A stretch of 64,000 nt of DNA from Candidatus Cloacimonadota bacterium (GTDB lineage Bacteria > Cloacimonadota > Cloacimonadia > Cloacimonadales > Cloacimonadaceae), in the NCBI GenBank assembly GCA_020532085.1, contig JAJBAV010000004.1, forward strand, positions 41,835-105,834, written 5' to 3'. Each line of letters begins with the position of its first letter. Position 1 is the stretch's first letter. A program made the position numbers and the translations under genes. The notes below the pieces were generated by a model. That model worked only from the letters and a program-made list of their open reading frames with translations. It searched no databases and was not told where the DNA came from. Positions 42,103 to 50,950 of the stretch are shown here, in pieces.

Positions 42103-44094
42103 ATGCACAAACATGGCATCTTGGAATACAGCGCCATGCGCTATGAGGCCGACCGTCCCAAGGCGGCCAACCCGATCAAAATTCAGGACCTGTCGTTCCG
42201 CGACGGGCATCAATCCCTCTTCGCCACCCGCGGCCGCACCGAGGACCTGCTCCACGTGGCGGAGCTGATGGACCAGGTGGGCTTTTACTCCATGGAAGTT
42301 TGGGGCGGCGCCACTTTCGACTGCATGCACCGCTATCTGGGTGAGGACCCCTGGGAACGCATCCGCGCGCTGAAAAAACACATCAAGAACACGCCCTTTT
42401 CGATGCTGCTGCGCGGCCAGAACCTGGTGGGCTACCAAAACTACGCCGACGACGTGGTGGAGGCCTTCGTCCAGCGCGCCTGCGACAACGGGATCGACAT
42501 CTTTCGCGTGTTCGACGCCCTCAACGATTTCCGCAATTTCCAGACCGCGGTGAGGATCATCCAAAAAAACCACAAACACTTCCAGGGCGCCATCTGCTAC
42601 AGCCTCACGGAACAGCGGATGGGCGGCGACATCTACAACATCGAATATTACACCAAGAAAGCCAAACAGCTGGAAGAGATGGGTGCGGACACAGTCTGCA
42701 TCAAGGACATGGCGGGCCTGGTGGCGCCCTACGACGCCTACGAGCTGATCAAAGCGCTCAAGGAAACCGTGAAAGTGCCGGTGCACCTGCACACCCACTT
42801 CACCAGTGGCATGGGCGATCTGGCGCTGTTCAAGGCCATCGAGGCCGGGGTGGACATCATCGACACCTGCGTGGGTCCCTACGCCTACCGCACCTCCCAT
42901 CCGGCCGTGGAACCCTTTGTGAACGCGCTGTTGGGCACCAACCGCGACACCGGTTTCGACATCCGCCTGCTGAACAAGATCGGCAAGGAAATGGAAAAAG
43001 ACATCCCCAAATACCTCCAGTTCGCCGACAACACCAAATTCAACATCATCGACACCGACGTGATCATCCACCAAACCCCGGGCGGCATGCTCTCAAACCT
43101 GGTGAACCAGCTGCGCCAGATGGACGCTTTGGACAGGCTGGATGACGTGTTCAAGGAGATCCCGAAAGTGCGTAAGGAACTGGGCCAGATCCCGCTGGTG
43201 ACCCCCACCAGCCAGATCGTGGGCATCCAGGCCGTGAACAACGCCCTCTTTGACTCCAAGGACGGCGAATACGCCCGCATCACCGAACAGGTGAAAGACC
43301 TCTGCTTCGGCCTCTACGGCAAGACCACCCTGCCCATCGATCCCGAGGTGCAGAAAAAAGCGCTGAAAGGCTATCCCCGCGGCGAAAAACCCATCCACGT
43401 GCGCCCCGGCGATGTGATCGAGCCCGCTCTGGACCAGGTGAAGAAGGAAACCGAAGGCCTGGCCAAAGATCTGGACGACGCCCTCATCGTGGCGCTCTAC
43501 AACCTCACCGGCAAGAAATTCCTGAAGATCAAATACGGCCTCGAGCCGCTTCCGGCCGAGATGAAAGCCACCACCCTGGAAGAGGTGAAGCGCCAGGAAG
43601 AGCTGTGCCAGAAGGCCAAAGCCGGCCTGCTGGTGGAGAAAAAGGAGCCGGTGGCCAAACCCGAAGGCCTGCGCCAGTTCGACGTCTTCATCGACGAAGA
43701 GCACTATCTGGTGGAGGTTTCCGAAAAAGGTGGCGCTCCGCGTGTGGTGCGTTCCGCTCCCGCCGCTCCACTGCAGGCTTCCAGGCCCGTGTCCCAAGCC
43801 GCTCCGGTTCAAGCGCCAACTCCCGCTCCCGCCGCTGCCAAAGCCGAACCCAAGCCGGCTCCGGCCTCTGCCGACGGCACCGCCATCCCCGCCCCCATGC
43901 CCGGCATGTTCGTGAAATATGAAAAACAGGTGGGCGACAAGGTGAAGATCGGCGAAACCCTGCTGGTGCTGGAGGCGATGAAGATGTACAACAACATCCC
44001 CAGCCCCGTGGCAGGCACGGTGGCGGCCACGCCTTTTTCCTCCGGCGACACGGTGGGCAAAGGCGACACCCTGATCGTAATCAAACCCGAATAG
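42103..44094 (+). CDS. pycB: Pyruvate/oxaloacetate carboxyltransferase with fused biotin carrier (PycB/OadA)
   Basis: The 663-residue protein starts with the HMGL-like carboxyltransferase barrel ([53 protein letters not shown] with the metal-binding His pair), then the conserved domain ([17 protein letters not shown]), a Pro/Ala linker (~555-595) and a C-terminal biotinyl domain with the biotin Lys627 in VLEAMKM. It transfers CO2 between pyruvate/oxaloacetate and biotin. Beside MmdA this set (12S-like, 5S-like, 1.3S-like fused) fits a methylmalonyl-CoA:pyruvate transcarboxylase; with subunits encoded elsewhere it could instead be a pyruvate carboxylase or a Na+ pump. The ATG follows AAGGAG. 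Confidence 0.92.
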   Translation: MHKHGILEYSAMRYEADRPKAANPIKIQDLSFRDGHQSLFATRGRTEDLLHVAELMDQVGFYSMEVWGGATFDCMHRYLGEDPWERIRALKKHIKNTPFSMLLRGQNLVGYQNYADDVVEAFVQRACDNGIDIFRVFDALNDFRNFQTAVRIIQKNHKHFQGAICYSLTEQRMGGDIYNIEYYTKKAKQLEEMGADTVCIKDMAGLVAPYDAYELIKALKETVKVPVHLHTHFTSGMGDLALFKAIEAGVDIIDTCVGPYAYRTSHPAVEPFVNALLGTNRDTGFDIRLLNKIGKEMEKDIPKYLQFADNTKFNIIDTDVIIHQTPGGMLSNLVNQLRQMDALDRLDDVFKEIPKVRKELGQIPLVTPTSQIVGIQAVNNALFDSKDGEYARITEQVKDLCFGLYGKTTLPIDPEVQKKALKGYPRGEKPIHVRPGDVIEPALDQVKKETEGLAKDLDDALIVALYNLTGKKFLKIKYGLEPLPAEMKATTLEEVKRQEELCQKAKAGLLVEKKEPVAKPEGLRQFDVFIDEEHYLVEVSEKGGAPRVVRSAPAAPLQASRPVSQAAPVQAPTPAPAAAKAEPKPAPASADGTAIPAPMPGMFVKYEKQVGDKVKIGETLLVLEAMKMYNNIPSPVAGTVAATPFSSGDTVGKGDTLIVIKPE

Positions 44095-44114
44095 ACGCCC
44101 TTCAAGGAGCCAAA

Positions 44115-44651
44115 ATGCAGACCAAAAGCACGATCATGGACAAAGCCCAGATGGAACGCAGCGTCCATCGCATGGCGCATGAGATCATAGAACAGAACCG
44201 CGGCCTGGACAAGATCTGCCTGGTGGGCATCCGCAGCCGCGGCGTGCCCCTCGCGCAGAGGCTTTCAGAGTATCTGCGCCTGATCGAGGGCCAGGACATT
44301 CCCGTGGGCATCCTGGATATCACCCTCTACCGCGATGACCTTTCCACCATCTCGCACCAGCCCGTGATCCGCGGCTCGGAATTGGGCTTCGAGATCGAGG
44401 GCGCCGTCATCGTGCTGGTGGACGACGTGCTCTACACCGGCCGCACCGTGCGGGCCGCCATCGACGCCCTGCTGGATTTCGGCCGCCCCAAGCAGATCCA
44501 GCTGGCCGTGCTGATCGACCGCGGCCACCGCGAACTGCCCATCAAGGCCGACTACGTGGGCAAAAACGTGCCCACCTCCCGCGAGGAGATCATCAAGGTG
44601 GAATTCGAGGAAACCGATGGAGCCGATTCCGTCCGCATCGTTCTATCCTAA
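44115..44651 (+). CDS. pyrR: Pyrimidine operon regulator / uracil phosphoribosyltransferase
   Basis: The 178-residue protein is Pyr[40 protein letters not shown], the PRPP-binding loop [21 protein letters not shown], and [20 protein letters not shown]. PyrR binds pyr mRNA in response to UMP and has weak uracil phosphoribosyltransferase activity. AAGGAG precedes the ATG at 44115. It overlaps pyrF by 35 bases, a strong sign of coupling. No obvious PyrR attenuator was seen in the 20 bp upstream, so any control through this operon must act elsewhere. Confidence 0.93.
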   Translation: MQTKSTIMDKAQMERSVHRMAHEIIEQNRGLDKICLVGIRSRGVPLAQRLSEYLRLIEGQDIPVGILDITLYRDDLSTISHQPVIRGSELGFEIEGAVIVLVDDVLYTGRTVRAAIDALLDFGRPKQIQLAVLIDRGHRELPIKADYVGKNVPTSREEIIKVEFEETDGADSVRIVLS

Positions 44652-45423
44652 ATACCAGGCCCGCTGGAAAAGCATCAGGAGCCTGCTCTGCGTGGGCCTG
44701 GATTCGGACGTCACCCAGCTGCCGGACTGTGTTTTGGGCGAGCCCAACCCCATCTGGGAATTCAACCGCCGCATCATCGATTCCACCGCGGACCACGCCT
44801 GCGCCTACAAGCCGAACCTGGCCTTCTATCTCAGCGACGGCCTCCGCGGCCTGGAAGCCCTTCAGCGCACGGTGGAGTATATACCAAAAGACATTCCCGT
44901 GATCCTGGACTGCAAGGTAGGCGACATCGGCAACACGATGGAGCAATACGCCGTCAGTTACTTCGACCGCATGGGCTTCGATGCCATCACCCTCAATCCG
45001 CTGATGGGTTCCGATGTTCTGAAGCCTGTTCTGAGGCGGCCTGGAGCCTTCGCCTTTGCGCTTGCCCTCACCTCGAATCCCTCCGCCGAGGAGTTCTTCC
45101 TCTCGGCCAAAATGGCCGGCAAGGTTTCCGGCTGGATCAATAATTATCCCCTGGAGCAGCTTGGAGCGGTGATCGGCGCCACCCAGGGGGGAGACCTGAA
45201 ACGCATGCGGGAACAGCTGCCCGGCCGCGTCTTTCTCATCCCCGGCGTCGGCGCCCAGGGCGGAGACCTGGATTCGGTGCTCCAAAACGCCGTGGATTCC
45301 GCCGAAACGCCCAACATCCTGATCAATTCCTCGCGCGGGATCATTTTCCGCGAGAAAACGCCCCAGTTCGCCCAGGCGGCGGGATTGGCCGCGAAGGAAC
45401 TGAAAGGCCTGGCCATTGTCTGA
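44617..45423 (+). CDS. pyrF: Orotidine 5'-phosphate decarboxylase (type 2)
   Basis: This 268-residue enzyme makes UMP from OMP, the last step of pyrimidine synthesis. Signatures are [14 protein letters not shown] near the start, YKPNLAFY, the catalytic [17 protein letters not shown] (DxKxxD), [23 protein letters not shown], and [12 protein letters not shown] for phosphate binding. The length and the order match the longer type 2 form. The ATG lies within the pyrR 3' end. The next gene begins ~50 bp beyond and may be in the same transcript. Confidence 0.95.
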   Translation: MEPIPSASFYPKYQARWKSIRSLLCVGLDSDVTQLPDCVLGEPNPIWEFNRRIIDSTADHACAYKPNLAFYLSDGLRGLEALQRTVEYIPKDIPVILDCKVGDIGNTMEQYAVSYFDRMGFDAITLNPLMGSDVLKPVLRRPGAFAFALALTSNPSAEEFFLSAKMAGKVSGWINNYPLEQLGAVIGATQGGDLKRMREQLPGRVFLIPGVGAQGGDLDSVLQNAVDSAETPNILINSSRGIIFREKTPQFAQAAGLAAKELKGLAIV

Positions 45424-45472
45424 GCCAGAGCCGGAAGTTCAATCCGATAAAGCCACCTCCGCTGGAAGTATC

Positions 45473-46747
45473 ATGCCAACTAGGCCAGGATTGCTGCTGG
45501 CAGTTCTCCTGCTGATCATCCCGATCATGCTTTGCGGCGATGCATACCGGATTCCCCCCTTCGAGAATATCAGCACCACCAGACTGCCCGACGGCAGTTA
45601 TGAGCTCTGCTATGACCTTTATCCCCGGATGCTGGACTTCCCGGGGATGCAGGATACACTCAAAACCGTGCTGCTGCGGGTTTCAGAACTGGGCGGCGGG
45701 GTTTTTCTGAACATCCCCAGCTGGGATTGCCTGAGCGGGGATATTGGGGACAACCTCCTCATCGGAAAAGATAAAAGAGTCATCTGGAACGCCCCCGCGG
45801 AAAGCTGGTACAAGCCGGAGCTCGATTATGGACTGCGTCTGATGGCGGTGGAGCCCAGATACTGGTATCCGCAGAAAAGCATCATGGACCGCTCGCATGC
45901 GATTCTACGGTCTCCGGCTGTCACACCGGACCGTCTGCAGCAGCTGCCGGAGCCGGTATCCACTGCTCCACAGGAAGATAAGCTGGTCTACGTTCCCGGG
46001 GGAACTTTCAGCTGGCAAGGCTTCAGTTACCCCATTGCCGGGTTTTATTTGTCAGCCTTTGAGGTCACCCAGGGCGAATACGAAGCGGTGATGGGCCGCA
46101 ACCCCGCCATCCAGTTCGGCGTGGGGCCTGACCACCCTGTCTATTACGTCAGCTGGCTGGACGCCGTGGTTTACTGCAACCTGCGCAGTATGAGGGAGGG
46201 CCTGGTTCCCTGTTACAGCCTGGCTGAATACGGAACCGACCCCCGGGTCTGGCCCCCCTGGTGGGATTATCTTCCGGATGCCGCCCAGGCCAACATCAAC
46301 TGTGATTTTTCGGCCAGTGGCTACCGTCTGCCCAAAGAAGAGGAATGGCTGCATGCCGCCAGCGGCAGCGACGCCACTTATCACGCCTACCGCGATGCCA
46401 TGCTGGCTGCCAGGGACTCTCTGGGGCAGGACACCATCTGCACACAGCCGGTGGGATCTTACGCTCCCAATGACGCCGGCATTCATGACATGCACGGCAA
46501 CGTGGCCGAATGGACCTGGAACGCTTTCTCCTGCCTGAACGATCAGTTCAAGGGCCTGAGTACAGACCTGGACGGATTCTACAATCTGCACCTCCGGAAT
46601 CACGCGGTCGCTTTCCGCTTGGGGCAGGGCGCCTACTGGCACATGACCGCTCATGATGCCTTCAAACCTTACCAGCACGAGCTTTTGTTGGGGGCAGGTC
46701 ACGTCTACGATGCGGTGGGGTTCCGGGTCTGCAGAAGCGCAAAATAG
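45473..46747 (+). CDS. Exported formylglycine-generating-enzyme-like (SUMF1-domain) protein
   Basis: From ATG 45473 (GGAAG upstream; a TTG at 45416 is less likely) the 424-residue protein has a signal peptide (GLLLAVLLLIIPIMLCGD), ~150 residues of unknown N-terminal domain, and an FGE/SUMF1 domain: LVYVPGGTFSWQG, LSAFEVTQGEYEAVMGRNPA, PVYYVSWLDAVVYCN, GYRLPKEEEWLHAAS, VGSYAPNDAGIHDMHGNVAE and the ending AVGFRVCRSAK. Most bacterial proteins with this domain do not make formylglycine; I cannot place the catalytic Cys pair with confidence and no sulfatase is nearby. A binding role at the envelope is likely. Confidence 0.82.
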   Translation: MPTRPGLLLAVLLLIIPIMLCGDAYRIPPFENISTTRLPDGSYELCYDLYPRMLDFPGMQDTLKTVLLRVSELGGGVFLNIPSWDCLSGDIGDNLLIGKDKRVIWNAPAESWYKPELDYGLRLMAVEPRYWYPQKSIMDRSHAILRSPAVTPDRLQQLPEPVSTAPQEDKLVYVPGGTFSWQGFSYPIAGFYLSAFEVTQGEYEAVMGRNPAIQFGVGPDHPVYYVSWLDAVVYCNLRSMREGLVPCYSLAEYGTDPRVWPPWWDYLPDAAQANINCDFSASGYRLPKEEEWLHAASGSDATYHAYRDAMLAARDSLGQDTICTQPVGSYAPNDAGIHDMHGNVAEWTWNAFSCLNDQFKGLSTDLDGFYNLHLRNHAVAFRLGQGAYWHMTAHDAFKPYQHELLLGAGHVYDAVGFRVCRSAK

Positions 46748-46857
46748 TTTCAGCACAGGAATATTGGCACAAAGATCTCTCTCCAATCGAGTGGGGCTTT
46801 TGGTTGGATTTCAGACGTAGCCCCTCGATCGGTGGTCAGACAACAAAATTCGTTTTT

Positions 46858-46909
46858 CCCCAACCTCAGCTGAAGATCACAGATCTGTGATCCTCAGCTG
46901 GGGTTGGGG
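46858..46909. terminator. 52-nt hairpin, probable bidirectional terminator
   Basis: Bases 46858-46883 and 46884-46909 are 26-nt arms (CCCCAACC ... GATCACAGA / TCTGTGATC ... GGTTGGGG) with two mismatches. GTGTTTT follows on the plus side, and an A-rich/T-rich stretch precedes it. It is placed between convergent genes. A decayed palindromic repeat is an alternative. Confidence 0.65.
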
Positions 46910-47157
46910 GTGTTTTAAGGGAACTTTTGCACACCTGACGAGGGGTTCCAATCGCTGCGCTCTCTACACACCATCGCTATCGTTCTGCCGCCCTCCGGGC
47001 TGATTCCAGATGGAAAGCAACCACTTGATACAGAACCAAGCTTGGTCATGAGATCAATACTCTCTGATCCTGCCCCTGATCCATAACTCCGGTCTCAGCG
47101 AGACCAACTCCGCCCCAACAGCCATAATTGGCTTCAGGCCCGGATCTGACCAGTTGG

Positions 47158-47180
47158 AAAACCCCCGCAGGCAACGGGAG
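47158..47180 (-). terminator. Rho-independent terminator of ltaE
   Basis: On the minus strand CTCCCG (47180-47175) and CGGGGG (47167-47162) form a GC-rich stem (one U-G pair), with TTTT directly after, six bases beyond the ltaE stop. Confidence 0.75.
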
Positions 47181-47185
47181 GGTAC

Positions 47186-48211
47186 TTACAGCCGGGCTTT
47201 GAGGTCGGCCACGAACTCCCGGATGTGGTCTTCCGTGGTGTTGAAACTGCACATCAGCCGCACCTCGTTGAGAGCTTCGTTCCACATGTAGAAATGGTAT
47301 TTCTCCTGGAGGGCTGGCGTGATCTCGCGCGGGAGGATCACGTAGAGGGAATTCACCATCACCGGCTGGGTGATGCGCAGCTGCGGGATCTCCTTTAGCC
47401 GGTCCGCCAGCAGCGCGGCCATCTGGTTGGCGTGCAAAGCGTTGGAACGCCAGAGCTCGTCCTGAAGATAGGCTTCGAACTGCGCGGCGATGTAGCGCAT
47501 CTTGGAAAAGAGCTGGCTGCCCTGCTTGCGGTAGAAACGCAGGTCCGCAGTCAGTTCTGGGGTAAAGCTGATCAGCACTTCGCCGAAGAGCAGGCCGTTT
47601 TTCGCGCCGCCCAGGCTCACCGTGTCCGCCCCGACGTCCCTGGTCATCTCTTTGAGGCTGCATCCCAGCGCGGCGGCGGCGTTGGCCAGCCGGGCTCCGT
47701 CGATGTGCAGAAACATCCCGTGTTCGTGGGAAAAATCCGCGAGGGCCTTGAGCTCAGCCAGCGAATAGAGGGTGCCGTATTCGGTGCTTTGGGTGATGGA
47801 GACCACCCGGCCCTGGGAGTGGTGCTGGTCGCGGTTGTTGAGCAGGTTCGGATGGATCAGTTCCGGGGTCAGTTTGCCGTCCGGGCTGTCGATCACTTTC
47901 AGCCGCGCCTGGGTGAATTTTTGCACGGCTCCGCACTCGTCCACGTTGATGTGGGCTGTGTTCGCGCAGAAGACCGCGTGATAGGAGCGGAGGTAGTTTT
48001 GCAGGGCGACCACGTTCGCCCCTGTGCCGGTGAGCAGGAAGGAGGCCTCACAGCCGCCGCCGAATAAATACTCCAGCTGTTTCAGTACCTTCTGGCTGAG
48101 GGGATCGTCCCCGTAGGCGGGGCAATAGCCCGCGTCCGCTTTGCGCATGGCGTCCCATACCTTGGGATGCACTCCGCTGTGGTTGTCGCTGCCAAAACTT
48201 GTTGCATGCAT
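47186..48211 (-). CDS. ltaE: Low-specificity L-threonine aldolase
   Basis: The ATG at 48211 (AAGGAG upstream) gives 341 residues of a fold-type I PLP enzyme. It has SFGSDNHSGVHPKVWDAM, AYGDDPLSQKVLKQLEYLFG, TGTGANVVALQNYL, HIDGARLANAAAALG (PLP-contacting Asp and Arg) and the Schiff-base Lys in VSLGGAKNGLLFGE. Members cleave L-threonine or L-allo-threonine to glycine and acetaldehyde. Length agrees with the family (~340). It is the last of four minus-strand genes and has its own terminator. An upstream in-frame GTG at 48217 is less well spaced. Confidence 0.93.
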   Translation of the reverse strand: MHATSFGSDNHSGVHPKVWDAMRKADAGYCPAYGDDPLSQKVLKQLEYLFGGGCEASFLLTGTGANVVALQNYLRSYHAVFCANTAHINVDECGAVQKFTQARLKVIDSPDGKLTPELIHPNLLNNRDQHHSQGRVVSITQSTEYGTLYSLAELKALADFSHEHGMFLHIDGARLANAAAALGCSLKEMTRDVGADTVSLGGAKNGLLFGEVLISFTPELTADLRFYRKQGSQLFSKMRYIAAQFEAYLQDELWRSNALHANQMAALLADRLKEIPQLRITQPVMVNSLYVILPREITPALQEKYHFYMWNEALNEVRLMCSFNTTEDHIREFVADLKARL

Positions 48212-48230
48212 GTTCACTCCTTGAAAAACT

Positions 48231-49190
48231 TCATGGCTCCCGTTCGGCTCCCGTTCCCGTTGAGTCAGGGGAGTCCGTTTCCGGATCCGTAACTTCCACT
48301 TCCGCCGGTAGTTCCAGGTCTGGCAAGGCCTCCATTTTCCTTCTTTGGCGCAGCGTGGCGAAGATCACCAGAAAGGGCAGCAGCGCGAAGAGCAACGAGG
48401 AAAAGCCGGTGATGAGGTAGATCCAGGCCTGACGGCGGCTGGCGGCGGCGAACTCCAGGTTGAAGCTGTGCAGGTTGGAATCGTAGGCTTGGGCGAAGGC
48501 TTCCGTGAAACGCGCCCGTTGTCCCCGGCGGTTGTGCGCGGCCACGCTGTTCCAGAAGTTCCGCCAGGCCTCCGGATCTTTTTGGCGCATATAGCGCACG
48601 GCGAAATACGAGGTTAGATAGTACATTTCCCAGTCTTCCCGCTGCCGGGGATAGTTGTAGGCCAGCTTGAAGAGGTCCATGCGGTTGCCCCAGAAACGTT
48701 CCCTCACGTAATGATAATAACGGTCGAGGCCCAGCTGGTGGCCGGCTTCGGTGGCCAGGCCTTCGTGCAGCCAGAGCGGCGCTCCGATCAGCAATTCGTC
48801 CAGCAGCCAGTGGGTGTATTCGTGCAGGATCAGCCCGGCGTAGTTGTGGGGGATCTGATCGGCGCTGCGGGCGTAGATGCGGCGTTCCCGGCTGGAGTAG
48901 AAGGCCTCGCTGAATTCCACGATCGCGCCCCGTCCCCGGGCCAGGATCTGATAGCTGGCGCGGTCCGGAACGATGTAGATATCGGCTTTGTTGGCCGGGT
49001 AAACGCCCAAACCCATCTGCAGTTGGCCAACCCGGTTGTCCAGCTCGTCCACGAAGCCCTGCCCACCGGGGAAATCCCCCTCCGCGCTGTGGATCACGAA
49101 GTTGTCCGTGAAGGCCGCCACAGAATATTCCACGGCCGCCAAACCCAGCGTCAGCAGGCAGATCAGGACGATCCCGAGGACACGTTTCAG
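48231..49190 (-). CDS. Membrane-anchored peptidase-MA-like gluzincin
   Basis: The frame needs a signal peptide (KRVLGIVLICLLTLGLAAV) whose only well-placed start is CTG at 49190, 8 bases after AAGGAG and overlapping the TGA of the S4 gene as CTGA; later TTG/GTG codons would remove the signal. The 319-residue product then carries the zinc-protease motif HEYTHW in ILHEYTHWLLDEL, with a downstream helix LHEGLATEAGH, as in the peptidase MA-like family. A C-terminal transmembrane helix (AWIYLITGFSSLLFALLPFLVIFA) is followed by a basic then acidic tail. It probably acts outside the inner membrane on unknown substrates. Confidence 0.8.
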   Translation of the reverse strand: MKRVLGIVLICLLTLGLAAVEYSVAAFTDNFVIHSAEGDFPGGQGFVDELDNRVGQLQMGLGVYPANKADIYIVPDRASYQILARGRGAIVEFSEAFYSSRERRIYARSADQIPHNYAGLILHEYTHWLLDELLIGAPLWLHEGLATEAGHQLGLDRYYHYVRERFWGNRMDLFKLAYNYPRQREDWEMYYLTSYFAVRYMRQKDPEAWRNFWNSVAAHNRRGQRARFTEAFAQAYDSNLHSFNLEFAAASRRQAWIYLITGFSSLLFALLPFLVIFATLRQRRKMEALPDLELPAEVEVTDPETDSPDSTGTGAEREP

Positions 49191-49450
49191 CTGGACAACT
49201 CCTTGCGGCTCAGCAGAGTGTAATACTCCGTGGCGTCCTTTTTGGCCACATTGCCGCCGGGAACCTTGTCGATCCTGAGCTCGTGTTCAAAGCCATAGAG
49301 CCTGAAGATCAGCAGATCGCCGTCCTTCACTTCGGCGGAGGCCTTGGCGGTTTTGCCGTTGAGGCTCACCAAGCCCTTGTCGCAGGCAGTTTTGGCGATG
49401 CTGCGGGTCTTGGTGAGGCAGAGCTTGTTGAGCAACTGGTCGATACGCAT
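49187..49450 (-). CDS. Small S4-domain RNA-binding protein
   Basis: The ATG at 49450 (AGGGAG upstream) gives 87 residues. MRIDQLLNKLCLTKTRSIAK and CDKGLVSLNGKTAKASAEVK followed by GDLLIFRLYG is the S4 alpha-L RNA-binding fold, as in Hsp15/RqcP-type proteins that act on stalled 50S subunits. The length fits RqcP. It lies between ackA and the peptidase-MA gene, which overlaps its stop. The exact RNA target cannot be deduced. Confidence 0.85.
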   Translation of the reverse strand: MRIDQLLNKLCLTKTRSIAKTACDKGLVSLNGKTAKASAEVKDGDLLIFRLYGFEHELRIDKVPGGNVAKKDATEYYTLLSRKELSS

Positions 49451-49496
49451 GGCAAACTCCCTTCTTCGGAGCTGGATTTCCATATTGATTAGCTGG

Positions 49497-50699
49497 TTAA
49501 TGAGTTAAAAGGCGTTGGGTTTCCAGGGCTATCATCAGTTCTTCGTTGGTGGGCACCTTCAGCACCGTCACCCGGGAATCCGGAGTGCTGAGCAGTTCTA
49601 TCTCGGAAGTGAATTTGGCGTTGGTCTCGTGATCCAGCCTGATGCCCAATGCTTCCATATCCCGGCAGACCTGTTCTCGCATGATGGGCATGTTTTCGCC
49701 CACCCCGCCGGTGAAGACCAGCAGGTCCAAGCCGTTCATGGCGGCGAAGTAAGAACCGATGTATTTCTTTATGCGGTAGCAATATACGTCCAACGCCTGA
49801 ATGGCGGCAGGGTTGTTGTGGAGCAATACCTGGTCCTCGATCTCCCGCATGTCGTTGGAGATCTGGGAAAGCCCCAGCATGCCGCTTTTCTTGTTCAGGA
49901 TGCTGTTCACCTCATCCACGCCCAGGCCCAGGTTCTGCTGCATGTGGACGGGCAGGGCGGGGTCGATGTCGCCACAGCGGGTGCCCATCATCAGGCCTTC
50001 CAGCGGGGTGAGGCCCATCGAGGTGTCCACGCTTTTGCCGCCGTCGATGGCGGTGATGGAGGCGCCGTTGCCCAGGTGGCAGGTGATGATCTTCAGGTCC
50101 GCGATGTTCTGGTTCAAAAACTCGGCCGCGCGCAGGCTCACATACTTGTGGGAAGTGCCGTGGAAGCCGTAGCGGCGGATCTTGTGGACCTTGTAAAAGT
50201 CCAGCGGCAGCGGATAGAGATAGGCGTGGGCGGGCATGGTTTGGTGGAAGGCGGTGTCGAACACCCCGCACTGCGGCACGGAGGGCATGTTGGCCTTCAC
50301 AGCCGCGATCCCCTTGAGGTTGGCGGGGTTGTGCAGCGGCGCCAGCGAGATGCATTCCCGCATCACCTCCACCACGTGGTCGGTGACCACCACCGCGTCC
50401 GAATAGTGCTCCCCGGCGTGCACCAGACGGTGGCCCACAGCGTCGATCTCGCTCTTGTCGCCGATCACGCCGTTCACGCTGTCCAAAAGCGAATCGATGA
50501 TCAGCTGCAGCCCCTGTTCGTGGTTCTCGATCACCATTTCCCGTTTTTTCTTGGTGAATTTCTCGCTTTTGTAGGTGAAGAGGGCGATGTCTTCCCCGAT
50601 CTTTTCCGCGATGCCGTCCGCCAGCACGTGGCGGGATTCGATGTCGATGAACTGGTATTTGATGGATGAACTGCCGCAATTGAGCACTAAGATCTTCAT
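49497..50699 (-). CDS. ackA: Acetate kinase
   Basis: The 400-residue enzyme interconverts acetyl phosphate + ADP with acetate + ATP, the energy-yielding step of acetate-forming fermentation. Both family signatures are present: MKILVLNCGSSSIKYQF at the N-terminus and MGLTPLEGLMMGTRCGDIDP. It also has VGHRLVHAGEHY, FDTAFHQTMP, RRYGFHGTSHKYV, CHLGNGASITAI and LVFTGGVGENMPIMRE. The ATG at 50699 follows GAGGAACAA. The phosphotransacetylase gene is not in the window. A TTGACA is found upstream at 50755. Confidence 0.96.
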   Translation of the reverse strand: MKILVLNCGSSSIKYQFIDIESRHVLADGIAEKIGEDIALFTYKSEKFTKKKREMVIENHEQGLQLIIDSLLDSVNGVIGDKSEIDAVGHRLVHAGEHYSDAVVVTDHVVEVMRECISLAPLHNPANLKGIAAVKANMPSVPQCGVFDTAFHQTMPAHAYLYPLPLDFYKVHKIRRYGFHGTSHKYVSLRAAEFLNQNIADLKIITCHLGNGASITAIDGGKSVDTSMGLTPLEGLMMGTRCGDIDPALPVHMQQNLGLGVDEVNSILNKKSGMLGLSQISNDMREIEDQVLLHNNPAAIQALDVYCYRIKKYIGSYFAAMNGLDLLVFTGGVGENMPIMREQVCRDMEALGIRLDHETNAKFTSEIELLSTPDSRVTVLKVPTNEELMIALETQRLLTH

Positions 50700-50726
50700 T
50701 TGTTCCTCATATCGTGTTTTTTGTGC

Positions 50727-50755
50727 AAGGCGGCGTGGAGGGGCAAAATTGTCAA
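50727..50755 (-). promoter_or_regulatory. Candidate promoter of ackA
   Basis: A perfect TTGACA lies at 50755-50750 (minus), ~50 bp before the ackA start. No good -10 hexamer is seen at standard spacing. Confidence 0.3.
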
Positions 50756-50787
50756 CTGATTTGGCTTTTTCCCTTTGTCCGGCCCTT

Positions 50788-50886
50788 AGCCCCAGCCCAT
50801 CCGCCTCCCGCATACTTCCCCCAGAGTTCCCGCCCGGCCTACGGGAAGTGTGCGGGAAGTTGCCAGGGGGTGAATAGGCTGGGGCT
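50788..50886. repeat. 99-bp palindromic element with inverted ends, copy B
   Basis: The ends AGCCCCAGCCCAT (50788-50800) and ATAGGCTGGGGCT (50874-50886) are inverted repeats with one mismatch. Inside, CCCGCATACTTCCC and GGGAAGTGTGCGGG form a second 14-bp stem with one mismatch. A related sequence occurs at 19615-19712. It is located between ackA and the secretin terminator and has no coding content. The size and nested stems recall MITE-like or REP-like elements. Confidence 0.65.
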
Positions 50887-50902
50887 ATGAGCGGTTTGAA
50901 CT

Positions 50903-50928
50903 AAAAACCGGGGCGGAAAAGCCCCGGT
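50903..50928 (-). terminator. Rho-independent terminator of the pilus operon
   Basis: On the minus strand ACCGGGGC (50928-50921) and GCCCCGGT (50914-50907) form a perfect 8-bp stem around a 6-nt loop, followed by TTTTT. It closes the secretin transcript. Confidence 0.9.
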
Positions 50929-50950
50929 CAGTAAAATTGGCTGGGCAGGC

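Larger units (their letters stand above)
46748..47185. other. Intergenic region, 438 bp, between convergent genes
   Basis: No gene is visible. It holds a GAGTGGGGCT/AGCCCCTC inverted repeat (about 46791-46827), the 52-nt hairpin at 46858-46909 and the ltaE terminator at 47158-47180. The part from 46920 to 47150 has no feature I recognise. Confidence 0.6.

Noticed and set aside
40341..44094. Sodium-pumping decarboxylase operon
   Set aside because: Neither a polytopic beta subunit nor an OadG-like membrane gamma subunit is present in the cluster; the 62-residue protein has no convincing membrane helix.
45473..46747. True formylglycine-generating enzyme with a sulfatase partner
   Set aside because: The domain is clear, but the catalytic Cys pair could not be placed and there is no sulfatase nearby; most bacterial members are not FGE.
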